Assembly (NCBI RefSeq): GCF_900996235.1
Contig: NZ_CAAJGM010000208.1
Location: forward strand, 310,001-374,000
Source: Paraburkholderia sp. BCC1885
GTDB lineage: Bacteria > Pseudomonadota > Gammaproteobacteria > Burkholderiales > Burkholderiaceae
Length of the DNA stretch: 64,000 nt
Direction: 5' to 3'
In this document: one piece after another, positions 46,452 through 55,472 of the stretch
Layout of the letters: every line of letters starts with the position of its first letter
Numbering within the stretch: the stretch's first letter is position 1
Position numbers and translations under genes: made by a program
The notes under the pieces: generated by a model
Database searches by the model: none
The model's input: the letters and a program-made list of their open reading frames with translations, nothing else
What the model was told of the DNA's origin: nothing

Positions 46452-47834
46452 ATGGCAATCCGCTTTTATTCCGTCGAGCAGCTTGGGCCCAAGCAATCTC
46501 TGACGCCTGAAGGATATCTGCTCTGTCTTGACGTGCCAGCTTCTCGCACAGGCCAGATGATCTACGGGCCGGATGAAACCCCGGTCAAGGCGGATGGCGA
46601 AGAGTTCGTACGCATCAATCGCACTGACGAGGAAGTGTTTCGGCCTGATGCGATGGCGAGCCTGAATGGCAAGTCTGTCACCAACGACCATCCGGACGAA
46701 GACGTTAGCCCAGCCAACTGGAAGGAGCTCGAAAAGGGTGTTGTGATGAATCCGCGCCGCGGCAAGGGCTCGGAGGACGACCTTCTTTTCGTGGATCTTC
46801 TGATCAAAGACCCGGACACGATCCAGGCCGTGCGCGATGGCAAGCGGGAAGTCTCCGCAGGCTACGACGCTGAGTATTTTCAAACCGGCCCCGGTCAGGG
46901 CGAACAACGGAACATCCTGTTTAACCATGTCGCGTTGGTCGAGAAAGGTCGCTGTGGCCCGCGATGCGCTATTGGCGACCACGCATCAATCCCCCAACCT
47001 GTGGAGAAACACCAAATGGCTACGCCCAGCAAATGGCTGAAAAAGATCCTCGACCGAGCGCACGATGCGAAGGATGAGGAAGAAATGAAGAAGATCGCCG
47101 ACGAGGCGGCCGAGGAAGAATCCAAGGCCAAAAAAGAGGCTGAAGACAAGGCGCGCGACGAGGCTGAGAAGGAAGCCGAAGAAAAGGCCAAGGACAAGGC
47201 GCGCGATGCCGAAGAGCATGGCAAACGCCTGACGTCGCTCGAGGAAGGCCACAAGGAAATTCTCGGCAAGCTCGATGAGCTCAGCGCCAAGGTTGGTGAC
47301 AAGGCTCGCGACGAGGAAGAGGAAGAGCGCAAGAAGAAGGAAGAGGAAGAAAAGGAGGCCAAGGATGCCGAAGCCGTCGAAGGCGAACTCGCCGAAGAAG
47401 CACCCGCCGGCACTGCCGATCGTGCACGCAAGGCTCGCGACAGTTCGTTCCTCGAAGAATCGTTCCAGGACACGGTTGCCCTCGCAGAAATTATCGCGCC
47501 AGGCATCGCCATTCCGACCTTCGACCGCGCTGCCGCTCCGATCAAGTCGCTCGACCAGATGTGCGGCTTCCGTCGCAAGGCGCTTGACCTTGCCTACGTG
47601 CAGGCCGAGACGCGCAACATGATCGACGAAGTGCTGGCCGGCAAGGAATTCGACCTGAAGGCCATGAAGTGTGACCGCGTGCGCGACCTCTTCCGCGCCG
47701 TCGGCGCCATGAAGCGCAAAGCCAACAATACTCCGGTGCCGCGAGGGTGGGCACGTGATACCGGCGAAAAGGTAGTACCGAAAACGCTTGCGGACATCAA
47801 CAAGATGAACCGCGAGCGTTTCGCCGCCAAGTAA
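46452..47834 (+). CDS. DUF2213 prohead protease/scaffold protein
   Basis: A 460-residue protein. The N-terminal DUF2213 domain (YLLCLDVPASRTGQMIYGPD, LNGKSVTNDHPDEDVSPANW, REVSAGYDAEY, NHVALVEKGRCGPRC) is thought to be a maturation protease. A long acidic/basic coiled coil (about 200-310) and a C-terminal helical scaffold part (DQMCGFRRKALDLAYVQAET) follow. Expected directly before the capsid genes. Confidence 0.85.
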   Translation: MAIRFYSVEQLGPKQSLTPEGYLLCLDVPASRTGQMIYGPDETPVKADGEEFVRINRTDEEVFRPDAMASLNGKSVTNDHPDEDVSPANWKELEKGVVMNPRRGKGSEDDLLFVDLLIKDPDTIQAVRDGKREVSAGYDAEYFQTGPGQGEQRNILFNHVALVEKGRCGPRCAIGDHASIPQPVEKHQMATPSKWLKKILDRAHDAKDEEEMKKIADEAAEEESKAKKEAEDKARDEAEKEAEEKAKDKARDAEEHGKRLTSLEEGHKEILGKLDELSAKVGDKARDEEEEERKKKEEEEKEAKDAEAVEGELAEEAPAGTADRARKARDSSFLEESFQDTVALAEIIAPGIAIPTFDRAAAPIKSLDQMCGFRRKALDLAYVQAETRNMIDEVLAGKEFDLKAMKCDRVRDLFRAVGAMKRKANNTPVPRGWARDTGEKVVPKTLADINKMNRERFAAK

Positions 47835-47857
47835 TTCCACCCTCCCTTCGCGTATTA

Positions 47858-47884
47858 ATTGCCCGCTTCGGTGGGCATTTTCAT
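47858..47884 (+). terminator. Intrinsic terminator
   Basis: TGCCCGC (47860-47866), TTCG, GTGGGCA (47871-47877), then TTTTC; one G-U pair. Lies between scaffold and structural genes and could tune their ratio. Confidence 0.65.
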
Positions 47885-47899
47885 TTGGAGATGTACATC

Positions 47900-48505
47900 A
47901 TGTTTCTGAAAAAAATGCTTCGAGCCATTCTGGCAACCTTCGAGCCGAAGCGCCCCGGCATTTACATGGGCCACGCTCGTACCTGCGATATCTCGTTCGG
48001 ATACCGCATGGGCGCGGGCTTCCCCGGCGATGTGAACCGCACTCACCCGGTCAATATCGAGCCGTGTCTGGTTGATCCCAGCGCACCGCCGACGCTTTAC
48101 GGCCAGGCTGTGGTGATCGATGCAACGAGTCAGGGCGTTCGCCCGCTTGTTGCTGGCGACTCGTCACTGACCGCAATCTACGGTATCACCGTTCGTCCCT
48201 TCCCGATTCAGGGCCAGTCGAGCACGAACTACGGCGCCAGCAACATCGGCGCGGCGACGCCGCCGACCAGCCAGCCAATGGATGTGGTCCGCAGCGGCTA
48301 CATCATGTCGACCCTTTCGGGTTCGACAGCCGCAGTCAAGGGCGGCACGGTCTACGTCTGGGTGGCTGCATCGAGCGGTTCGCACATTCAGGGCAACTTC
48401 GAGGCCGCGGCGACGGGCGGCAGCACGATCGCACTCGATGCAAAGACGAGTTTCAACGGCCCCGCAGACGCAAGCGGTGTAGTTGAGGTCGCATTCAACA
48501 TCTAA
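47900..48505 (+). CDS. Structural (capsid cement-like) protein (201 aa)
   Basis: GYRMGAGFPGDVNRTHPVNI then EPCLVDPSAPPTLYGQAVVI and IYGITVRPFPIQGQSSTNYG match the Gp24-like structural cement proteins placed between protease and capsid genes in DUF2184 phages. Starts from the third ATG at 47900; earlier in-frame codons are possible. Confidence 0.75.
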   Translation: MFLKKMLRAILATFEPKRPGIYMGHARTCDISFGYRMGAGFPGDVNRTHPVNIEPCLVDPSAPPTLYGQAVVIDATSQGVRPLVAGDSSLTAIYGITVRPFPIQGQSSTNYGASNIGAATPPTSQPMDVVRSGYIMSTLSGSTAAVKGGTVYVWVAASSGSHIQGNFEAAATGGSTIALDAKTSFNGPADASGVVEVAFNI

Positions 48506-48537
48506 ACCATCGCCACACCTTCTGCGGAGCAACAACA

Positions 48538-49746
48538 ATGAGCAATCTGATTATCCCGCGTCGCACGGCGATGCGTTCGGCCGTCGATGAGCAATTCGGC
48601 GCACGGTTTGCGGGGCGCATGAAAACCCGCGACAGCATGACCTTCGACCAGGCCCGTTCGATGGGTGGCCGTGACAGCGGTGGCGGTCAATCGCTCGGTG
48701 GCGCGTATCGCACCCACGATGGCCTGCAGGACATCGCCGGCGGCCGTTACCGCACGGTTGACTCGACGGGCGCCTTCCTCGTTGGCGAACTCGAACGCCT
48801 GGACATGACGCTACATGAGCCTCTCGTGTCGGTTACGTGGGGTCGCGACATCGACCTACGCGAAGACGTCACGCTGGCCGACGAAGTGTCGAGCTACACC
48901 GTATCGACCTATGCGTCGGCTGGCGGCCTGGGTGCCGGCAACAGCATCGGTAACGGCAAAGCCTGGATGGGCAAGAAGACCAATCAGGTCTCCGGTGTGG
49001 GTGTGGATATCGGCAAGATCGTCCAGCCGTTGACGCCGTGGGCGCTGGAGCTGGCCTACACCATTCTGGAACTGGAATCGGCAGCCAAGACCGGCCGCCC
49101 GATCGACGTCCAGAAGTACAACGCGCTGAAGTTGAAGCACCAGATGGACATCGACGAAATGGTGTACATCGGCGATACGAGCCTGGGCATGTATGGCCTG
49201 TGGAATTCGAATAACCGTACTGGCGTGGATCAGGTCACGAACGTGTCGAACGTGGTCGCAGGCGCATCCGGCCAGACTCAATGGACCGGCAAGACGGCTG
49301 ACGAAATCCTGAGCGACTTCAACTCGCTGATCGTTTCCGTATGGGCGGCTTCGGGTTACGCATTGATGCCCGGAAAGATCGCTTTGCCGCCGGCCCAGTT
49401 CGGCTACATCTCGACCGAGAAAGTGTCGCAGGCCGGCAACGTCTCGATCCTGAAGTACGTCAAGGAAAACAACGTCATGACCGCAGAAACGGGCGGCCAA
49501 CTCGAAATCGTGCCGAGCAAGTGGCTGGTCGGCGCAGGCGTTGGCGGCACCGTCGGCACGTTGGGAACCGTAGATCGGATGGTTGCGTACACACAGGAGA
49601 AGGATCGCGTGCGCTACCCGATGACGATGTTGAACAGCACGCCGATTCAATACGATTCTGTCTATCACAAATCGACATATTACGGCCGTCTTGGCGTGCT
49701 GGAAATCGTGTACCCGGAAACTATCGGTTACCGGGATCAGATCTGA
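48538..49746 (+). CDS. Major capsid protein (DUF2184)
   Basis: A 402-residue HK97-fold capsid protein of the DUF2184 type: AFLVGELERLDMTLHEPLVS, VTWGRDIDLREDVTLADEVS, DMDEMVYIGDTSLGMYGLWN-like core (HQMDIDEMVYIGDTSLGMYG) and C-terminal TPIQYDSVYHKSTYYGRLGV. Cleavage of the N-terminus by the DUF2213 protease is possible. Confidence 0.9.
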   Translation: MSNLIIPRRTAMRSAVDEQFGARFAGRMKTRDSMTFDQARSMGGRDSGGGQSLGGAYRTHDGLQDIAGGRYRTVDSTGAFLVGELERLDMTLHEPLVSVTWGRDIDLREDVTLADEVSSYTVSTYASAGGLGAGNSIGNGKAWMGKKTNQVSGVGVDIGKIVQPLTPWALELAYTILELESAAKTGRPIDVQKYNALKLKHQMDIDEMVYIGDTSLGMYGLWNSNNRTGVDQVTNVSNVVAGASGQTQWTGKTADEILSDFNSLIVSVWAASGYALMPGKIALPPAQFGYISTEKVSQAGNVSILKYVKENNVMTAETGGQLEIVPSKWLVGAGVGGTVGTLGTVDRMVAYTQEKDRVRYPMTMLNSTPIQYDSVYHKSTYYGRLGVLEIVYPETIGYRDQI

Positions 49747-49796
49747 GCGTTGCCGACTCCGGGATGGAATCTCATTCCGGAGCACAAGGAACTGCA

Positions 49797-50081
49797 ATGA
49801 ACCAACCTATGAAAGGCCCGATGGACGTTGCTGTGCCGGGCGAGCTGCTCGTCACAGCAATTGTTCCGCGCACCTTCATCCTGACGCTCGCCAACAGTGT
49901 GCCGATCAGGGTTCCAGGTGGCATTCACGAAATGCCCGAAGCGATCGCCAACCATTCCTATTCGAAAGCCAATGGCGTGAGCATTTACGTGCCTGCCAAG
50001 GCTGCAGAGCCGGTTGCCGCCGAATCGGAGCCGACCGAAGTCAGGCGCGGTCCCGGTCGACCACCAAAAGCCCAGTCGTAG
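49797..50081 (+). CDS. Small head protein with AT-hook-like tail (94 aa)
   Basis: MNQPMKGPMDVAVPGELLVT begins a beta-rich body; the C-terminus PTEVRRGPGRPPKAQS contains RGPGRPPK, an AT-hook. This could touch packaged DNA or be a general basic tail. Position between capsid and neck genes suggests a virion or assembly role. Confidence 0.6.
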   Translation: MNQPMKGPMDVAVPGELLVTAIVPRTFILTLANSVPIRVPGGIHEMPEAIANHSYSKANGVSIYVPAKAAEPVAAESEPTEVRRGPGRPPKAQS

Positions 50082-50089
50082 GAGTCGCC

Positions 50090-50305
50090 ATGCCGCTTGA
50101 ACAAGGTAAGTCAGAAGCCGCGCATAGCGCCAACGTGAAGACGGAAATCGAAGCTGGAAAATCGCCCGCGCAGGCGAATGCGATCGCCTATTCTGTCGCC
50201 GGCGAAGGTCGTGATTGTCTGCCGGGAAATCTGCCCGTGCAATCGACCGTCACGCAGGCCGACATGATCGCCGACAACCGTAATTACTGGCAGCAGAAGA
50301 AGTGA
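50090..50305 (+). CDS. Hypothetical protein (71 aa)
   Basis: MPLEQGKSEAAHSANVKTEI then AGKSPAQANAIAYSVAGEGR. MPL.QG.S.....N...E...GK...QA.AIAYS is a very common phage motif found fused to or next to head proteins; its function is unknown. Confidence 0.75.
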   Translation: MPLEQGKSEAAHSANVKTEIEAGKSPAQANAIAYSVAGEGRDCLPGNLPVQSTVTQADMIADNRNYWQQKK

Positions 50306-51036
50306 GCAATCCTACCGTCGCCATCACCGCGCCGTCGGCGGGAAGTTTTCAGCTGGCTGGCTCGCCGGTTACGCTCGCTGCGTCTGCGGCGGCAACATCT
50401 CCGGCAACCATCGCCAGTGTGGCTTTCTATGCGAATGGCGCCCTGCTCTCGACGGTCAACGCCGCACCATTCCAGTATGCGTGGTCGCAACCGATCGGCG
50501 GTGAGTACAGCATCACCGCAGTAGCGACGGACAGTAACGGGCTGCAGACGACGTCCAACGCCATCACTTTCACGCTGATCCAGTTGCGCACAGATTTTCC
50601 GGAGTTTTCGAGCAGCACGAGTTATCCGGATGCGGTCGTGAATTTCTGGCTGGGCGTGGCCGGCAACATGCTGATCGCCAACCGGTGGGGAAACATGCTC
50701 AGCGTCGGTATTGAGCTGTATGCCGCGCATAACCTGGTGCTCGAAGCGCAGGCGGCTATGACGACGGCTGTCGGTGGCATCCCTGGCGTATCGAAAGGCC
50801 CCGTCAATGGCGAGAGCATCGATAAAGGCAGTGTCTCGTATGACTCGGTTACTGCCTCTGAAGGTGGCGCGGGCAACTGGAATTTGACCACCTATGGATC
50901 GCGCTTCATTCGCATGGCAAAGATGTTCGGTGCCGGTGGATTGCAGATCGGCATCGGCTTTAATCCCAATCCGTTGAGCGGTGGCGCATGGCCAGGTCCT
51001 GACTGTGATCCTGGGTTTGCGAACTTCGGTAACTGA
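50302..51036 (+). CDS. DUF4054 head-tail adaptor with N-terminal Ig-like domain
   Basis: A 244-residue protein. Residues 1-95 are an Ig-like (Big_9 type) domain: VAITAPSAGSFQLAGSPVTL, then VAFYANGALLSTV and YSITAVATDSNGLQTTSNAI. From about residue 96 (LRTDFPEFSSSTSYPDAVVN) it is DUF4054, the head completion adaptor. DUF4054 proteins usually lack the Ig part, which would be displayed at the neck. GTG start. Confidence 0.8.
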   Translation: MSNPTVAITAPSAGSFQLAGSPVTLAASAAATSPATIASVAFYANGALLSTVNAAPFQYAWSQPIGGEYSITAVATDSNGLQTTSNAITFTLIQLRTDFPEFSSSTSYPDAVVNFWLGVAGNMLIANRWGNMLSVGIELYAAHNLVLEAQAAMTTAVGGIPGVSKGPVNGESIDKGSVSYDSVTASEGGAGNWNLTTYGSRFIRMAKMFGAGGLQIGIGFNPNPLSGGAWPGPDCDPGFANFGN

Positions 51037-51038
51037 CC

Positions 51039-51536
51039 ATGAAATCCGGTGCGAAGATGACGAAGGATTCCATGGCGTCGCTGCGTAAATCTATCGAAGA
51101 CCTGTCGAAACAGCGCGTGCTGGTGGGGATTCCGAGTGAGGAAGCGGCGCGCGTGAACGACGATGGCTCAGTCTCGCCGATCAACAATGCGAGACTTGGA
51201 TACATCGTCGAGCGAGGTTCTCCAGCGAGCAATATCCCGGAGCGTCCTTTTCTGGTTCCAGGTGTTCAGGAATCACTCCCGCAAGCTAATCCGCGCATCG
51301 GGAAGGCTGGGGCAAAGATGCTCGCAGGCGACCCTGCTGGCGCTGAGAAGGAGCTCCACGCTGCCGGCCTGATCGCCCAAGCCTCTGTGAAACGCAAGAT
51401 GAATGTCGGCCCGTTCGCAAAATTGGCCGATAGCACCCTCGCAGCGCGCCGGCGCCGCGGCGTTACGCGTATCACGCCGACGGTCGATACGGCGAATCTG
51501 CAGGCGCATATCACCTACGTTGTCAGGAAGAAATAG
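51039..51536 (+). CDS. Neck/head-closure protein (165 aa)
   Basis: KQRVLVGIPSEEAARVNDDG then YIVERGSPASNIPERPFLVP and QAHITYVVRKK follow the pattern of HK97 gp10/neck-type proteins: GIP, an ERGSPASNIPPRPFL segment and a C-terminal strand. It joins head and tail. Confidence 0.75.
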   Translation: MKSGAKMTKDSMASLRKSIEDLSKQRVLVGIPSEEAARVNDDGSVSPINNARLGYIVERGSPASNIPERPFLVPGVQESLPQANPRIGKAGAKMLAGDPAGAEKELHAAGLIAQASVKRKMNVGPFAKLADSTLAARRRRGVTRITPTVDTANLQAHITYVVRKK

Positions 51537-51538
51537 CC

Positions 51539-51949
51539 ATGCCGATGATAGACATCAGCACTGCGCTGACCAGCCTGATGTTCGTGGATGTGTTTCAGGT
51601 GACGCGCCGCACCGAGACGGTTGATGAATACGGCGAGTCAGTCGTTACCACTCAGGTTTTCTTTCCCGTCTATGGATCGGTTCAGGCGGCCAGCAATAAC
51701 GACCTGAAGCGCCTGCCAGACGAGCAGCACCAGGGCAAGAATATCAGCATCGTCACGAAGTTTCCGCTGCAGGGTGTGGCACGCGGCATGCAGCCTGACC
51801 TCATCCAGTGGCCGATGAATAACGGTGGATCGAACGCCGACAATTTCGTCGTCGCCTATCTCGACGATTATTCGCAGTTCGCCGCCGGGTTTATCCAGGC
51901 GATTGCGCATTCTATCGATATGGTCGACTACACACCTACACCGAACTGA
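51539..51949 (+). CDS. Head-tail joining protein (136 aa)
   Basis: VDVFQVTRRTETVDEYGESV then TTQVFFPVYGSVQAASNNDL and GFIQAIAHSIDMVDY. The RRT...D..G......V...G.VQ..S opening is that of small stopper-like connectors in this virion family. Assigned from order. Confidence 0.7.
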   Translation: MPMIDISTALTSLMFVDVFQVTRRTETVDEYGESVVTTQVFFPVYGSVQAASNNDLKRLPDEQHQGKNISIVTKFPLQGVARGMQPDLIQWPMNNGGSNADNFVVAYLDDYSQFAAGFIQAIAHSIDMVDYTPTPN

Positions 51950-51951
51950 TC

Positions 51952-52536
51952 ATGGCAAACGACTCGAGCACGGGCGGATATCTAACGCCCGCGACCAGTC
52001 CTGCGCCGCTCGAAGGGCAAGCATTAAACCGGTTTCTGCAACAGGTATGGGTCGGCATCGCAGGACTGGACGGAACGCTGATCCGGCCGCGCTGGCAGGC
52101 TGAGCCCCCCGCTATCCCGCCGTTCGGCACCGACTGGATGGCTTTTGGGATTACGAGACGCAAGGGCGACACGTTCACGTCAACGATTCACGATCCGACT
52201 GGCAACGGCAATGATTCGGTCTACCGGCAGGAAATGCTGGACATCCTGTGTACGTTCTACGGGCCTGATGCGGACAACTATGCCTCGTTGCTTCGCGAAG
52301 GTCTGTTCGTCGCCCAGAACCGCGAAGTCCTGCAACTGAACAATTTTGGCCTCGTCGAGGTTGGCGAGGCCATCGCAGTCCCTGAGATCATCAAGGATCG
52401 CTGGACGTACCGGGTCGACATGAGAGTCACCTTGCGCCGCTCGATTCTGCGCACATATCCGGTCCTGAACATTCTTTCCGCAGAAGGCACGGTCGATACC
52501 GATCCATACACCATTCCCTTCACCGTTTCCGAATAA
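51952..52536 (+). CDS. LIC_12616-family tail terminator-like protein (194 aa)
   Basis: GQALNRFLQQVWVGIAGLDG then LIRPRWQAEPPAIPPFGTDW and YRVDMRVTLRRSILRTYPVL match the LIC_12616 family, thought to close the tail tube end. It is the last gene before the sheath gene and is followed by a terminator. Confidence 0.78.
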   Translation: MANDSSTGGYLTPATSPAPLEGQALNRFLQQVWVGIAGLDGTLIRPRWQAEPPAIPPFGTDWMAFGITRRKGDTFTSTIHDPTGNGNDSVYRQEMLDILCTFYGPDADNYASLLREGLFVAQNREVLQLNNFGLVEVGEAIAVPEIIKDRWTYRVDMRVTLRRSILRTYPVLNILSAEGTVDTDPYTIPFTVSE

Positions 52537-52553
52537 CCCCTAGCATCACCTTC

Positions 52554-52580
52554 TGAGCCCGCCGCGCGCGGGCTTTTTCA
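52554..52580 (+). terminator. Intrinsic terminator
   Basis: AGCCCGC (52556-52562), 5-nt loop, GCGGGCT (52568-52574), then T-run. It lies between neck and sheath genes, perhaps to set expression levels. Confidence 0.8.
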
Positions 52581-52595
52581 TTTCTGGGACCATCC

Positions 52596-54410
52596 ATGAC
52601 GACGGCTCAACTTCCTATTTCGCGCCTGATCCAGGGGACCGTGAACCTGTCGCCAAACGCGGCCCAGGCACAGAACCTGAATACCGAACTGATCCTCGGC
52701 TCCTCGCCGGTGATCGATGTGAATTCGCGGATGCGCATTTACACCGGGATCACTGGTGTCGCCGCTGATTTCGGCACGACCGCCCCTGAATATCTGGCCG
52801 CGGTCGACTGGTTTGGGCAACTGCCCTCGCCTGCCAATGTCCTGATCGGCCGGTGGGCGCAGACCGCGACTGCTGCGGAGCTGTTCGGCGCATCCTTGTC
52901 GGTCGCGCAACAATTGATATCCGCATGGACGGCCATTACGGCTCCGGCCTTCTCGATCACGATCAACGGCACGCCGTACACCATCTCGCCGGCAAGTTTC
53001 GCAACGCAGACGAATCTGAACGGGATTGCGGCGCTGATCCAGACCGCTCTGGCTGCCGCCGTGGCCGGCTCGACCTGCGTGTGGAATTCGAGTTTTGCCC
53101 AGTTCCAGATCACTGACGGCACGACCGGTGCAACGTCGACGCTCAGTTTTGCCAGCGCGCCGACGGCATTCGGCTCGGTAACGTATTCGGTCAACCCGTC
53201 TGCGGCTGCCACGGTCACGATCGGCGGCACTGCGGTCACGTACGTCTCGGCGCTGACCACTGGTAACCAGATCCTGCTCGGAGCCACGCTGGCTGCAACG
53301 CTCGCCAACGCGGTGACGTTCCTGAACCAGTCGACCGACACGAATCTGTCGAAGGCTGTCTATTCGGTTAATCAGGCCGGCACTGCGCTCCAGATCGTCT
53401 ACAAGACCGCCGGAACGGGCGGCAATGCATTCACGCTGGCGGGTTCGGTTGGAACCGTCTCTGGCGCCACACTGAGCGGCGGAAGCGGTATGGATATCTC
53501 CTCGATGCTAGGCATGACCGCTGCCTCCTCGGGTGCATTCGTCGCGCAAGGTGTTGCAGCAGAATCGGCTGTCGCAGCGGCCACCCTGTTTGACAACCAG
53601 TTCGGCCAACAATGGTACGGCCTGACGGTCCCGCAAGCCGCTGATTCGGATCACCTTGCACTCGCAGCATTCATTGAGGCAACGACCAACAAGCACTTCT
53701 ACGGCGTGACCACGCAAGAGGCTGGTGTCCTGACGACGCAGAGCACGACCGATATCGCTTCGCAGTTGCAAGCGCTTGGCTACAACAAGACCTGTACGCA
53801 ATTCTCGAGCAATAGCGCCTATGCAGTGAACTCGCTGCTCGGCCGCCAGTTGACGGTGGACTACACGGGCAACAATACGGTCATCACCCTGTTCTACAAG
53901 CAGGAGCCGGGTGTGCAGGCGGAAACGCTCAATGCCACGCAGATCGGCGCGCTCGAAGCCAAGAACTGCAATGTCTATGTCGCCTACAACAACGGCACGA
54001 CGATCATCGAGCCGGCCAAGGTCGCGTCGGGCCAGTTCATTGACACTATCGTTGGTTGCGATGCGTTCGTGATCGACGTTCAGACGGCCGTGTTCAATTT
54101 GCTCTATACGAGCACAACGAAGATTCCGCAAACCGATCCGGGCATGCACATCATCGCGACGGCCATCGAGACAGTCTGCCAGCAGTACGTCAACAACGGC
54201 CTGTTGGCTCCGGGTACCTGGAATAGTGGCGGTTTCGGCACGCTGAACCAGGGTGATTTCCTTCCCAAGGGCTTCTACGTCTATCAGCCGCCGGTTGCAT
54301 CGCAGAGTCAGGCGGACCGCGCGGCGCGCAAGTCGGTTCCCTTCCAGATCGCAGCAAAGTTGGCCGGCGCAGTTCACACAGCCGACTTCGCAATAAATGT
54401 AAATCCCTGA
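52596..54410 (+). CDS. Tail sheath protein (DUF3383)
   Basis: A 604-residue protein of the DUF3383 sheath family: LILGSSPVIDVNSRMRIYTG, PEYLAAVDWFGQLPSPANVL and the C-terminal QSQADRAARKSVPFQIAAKL, VHTADFAINVNP. Two inserted beta domains (about 110-300) repeat Ala/Thr-rich strands. Its presence shows a contractile tail. Confidence 0.9.
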   Translation: MTTAQLPISRLIQGTVNLSPNAAQAQNLNTELILGSSPVIDVNSRMRIYTGITGVAADFGTTAPEYLAAVDWFGQLPSPANVLIGRWAQTATAAELFGASLSVAQQLISAWTAITAPAFSITINGTPYTISPASFATQTNLNGIAALIQTALAAAVAGSTCVWNSSFAQFQITDGTTGATSTLSFASAPTAFGSVTYSVNPSAAATVTIGGTAVTYVSALTTGNQILLGATLAATLANAVTFLNQSTDTNLSKAVYSVNQAGTALQIVYKTAGTGGNAFTLAGSVGTVSGATLSGGSGMDISSMLGMTAASSGAFVAQGVAAESAVAAATLFDNQFGQQWYGLTVPQAADSDHLALAAFIEATTNKHFYGVTTQEAGVLTTQSTTDIASQLQALGYNKTCTQFSSNSAYAVNSLLGRQLTVDYTGNNTVITLFYKQEPGVQAETLNATQIGALEAKNCNVYVAYNNGTTIIEPAKVASGQFIDTIVGCDAFVIDVQTAVFNLLYTSTTKIPQTDPGMHIIATAIETVCQQYVNNGLLAPGTWNSGGFGTLNQGDFLPKGFYVYQPPVASQSQADRAARKSVPFQIAAKLAGAVHTADFAINVNP

Positions 54411-54429
54411 GCCCTAATCGAGAGCAAAC

Positions 54430-54873
54430 ATGACGACTTATAGTTTTCAGGACTATGCCATGACCATTACTGGTCCTGGCGGGTCAATCACGCTCGGCGA
54501 TGGCTCGGGCGCAGCTAAGGAAGGCGCGACATTCGAATTCGTCGAGAACAAGAACACGATGGTGATTGGCGCCGACGGTTCGGGCATGAATAGCCTGAAC
54601 GCAAGCAAGGCCGGCAAGATCACCGTGCGCCTGCTGAAGACGTCGCCGACGAACGGTCTACTGAGCGCCATGTACGCATTCCAGAGCACCAGCTCAGCGA
54701 ACTGGGGGCAAAACGTAATAGCGGCTTCGGATATCGTCCGCGGTGAGCAGTACTCCTGCCAGCAGGTTTCGTTCTCGAAGTTCCCGAACAACACCTACGC
54801 GATGGATGGCAATATCCTTGAGTGGAATTTCGATACGGTCGCGATGGATGCCGCACTGGCAACGGGGATTTAA
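54430..54873 (+). CDS. Tail tube protein (DUF3277)
   Basis: A 147-residue protein: TYSFQDYAMTITGPGGSITL, then KEGATFEFVENKNTMVIGAD and NGNILEWNFDT-like end (MDGNILEWNFDTVAMDAALA). DUF3277 proteins form the inner tube of this contractile tail type. Followed directly by the chaperone gene. Confidence 0.88.
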   Translation: MTTYSFQDYAMTITGPGGSITLGDGSGAAKEGATFEFVENKNTMVIGADGSGMNSLNASKAGKITVRLLKTSPTNGLLSAMYAFQSTSSANWGQNVIAASDIVRGEQYSCQQVSFSKFPNNTYAMDGNILEWNFDTVAMDAALATGI

Positions 54874-55263
54874 GTGATGCTTGATACCGTTGAAGTGAAT
54901 GGCCAGTCGTACCGGATTGGCAAGATGCCGGCACGCGAACAGTTCCACGTAGTGCGCCGGCTCGGCCCCGCGATCATGGGTTTCCTCGCGTCTGGCGTGA
55001 AGGGTGGAAGCGTCGCTGGTGCGATTGGTCCGATCATCGACCATCTCTCAAAGATGAGCGATGAAGATTCGGACTATGTGCTGGATCACTGCCTGAGCGT
55101 CGTGCATCGTGCCCAAGGGAATGACTGGGTAAAGGTGCGCGCTCCGAATGGCGCGTTGATGTTCAACGACATCGAACTGCCCCAGTTGATCAACCTTACG
55201 CGCGCCGTCCTCACCGAGAATCTCCGCGGGTTTTTTCCCGCAGCCGCGCCCGAGTCGAAATAG
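54874..55263 (+). CDS. Tail assembly chaperone, short form (129 aa)
   Basis: MLDTVEVNGQSYRIGKMPAR then EQFHVVRRLGPAIMGFLASG. It sits between tube and tape measure, the chaperone position. Its end contains GGG TTT TTT CCC (55228-55239), where a -1 slip would join it to the following DUF6889-like frame with no intervening stop. Confidence 0.8.
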   Translation: MMLDTVEVNGQSYRIGKMPAREQFHVVRRLGPAIMGFLASGVKGGSVAGAIGPIIDHLSKMSDEDSDYVLDHCLSVVHRAQGNDWVKVRAPNGALMFNDIELPQLINLTRAVLTENLRGFFPAAAPESK

Positions 55264-55295
55264 ACGAGTCGGGACCGGGGATAGAACTGGTTTCG

Positions 55296-55472
55296 ATGCC
55301 CGACGAGGAAGATTGGCTGTGGCGGCCAGCATCCGAAGGATTGTGCAAGTACGAGTCTGTGATTGATGGAACGCTGGACCTCGGAGACCTGGCGACCATG
55401 AACGACATTCTCAGTGTGCGCTTTGAAAACCAACGAAGACTGCAAGAGGCCGCTGAGCGGAGTCGACAATGA
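55296..55472 (+). CDS. Tail assembly chaperone extension (DUF6889-like)
   Basis: From its ATG: MPDEEDWLWRPASEGLCKYE then GTLDLGDLATMNDILSVRFE. The same frame is open back to the T6 run at 55231-55236, so it can be made as the -1 frameshift tail of the 129-residue chaperone, like lambda G/GT. DUF6889-type E.WLW.P...G...Y......GTL.L pattern. Overlaps the tape-measure start by ATGA. Confidence 0.75.
   Translation: MPDEEDWLWRPASEGLCKYESVIDGTLDLGDLATMNDILSVRFENQRRLQEAAERSRQ

Noticed and set aside
46895..47840. Two minus-strand ORFs opposite the DUF2213 gene
   Set aside because: Repetitive Ser/Leu/Phe-rich translations are mirror images of the Lys/Glu/Ala coiled coil; no ribosome site and wrong strand for the late operon.
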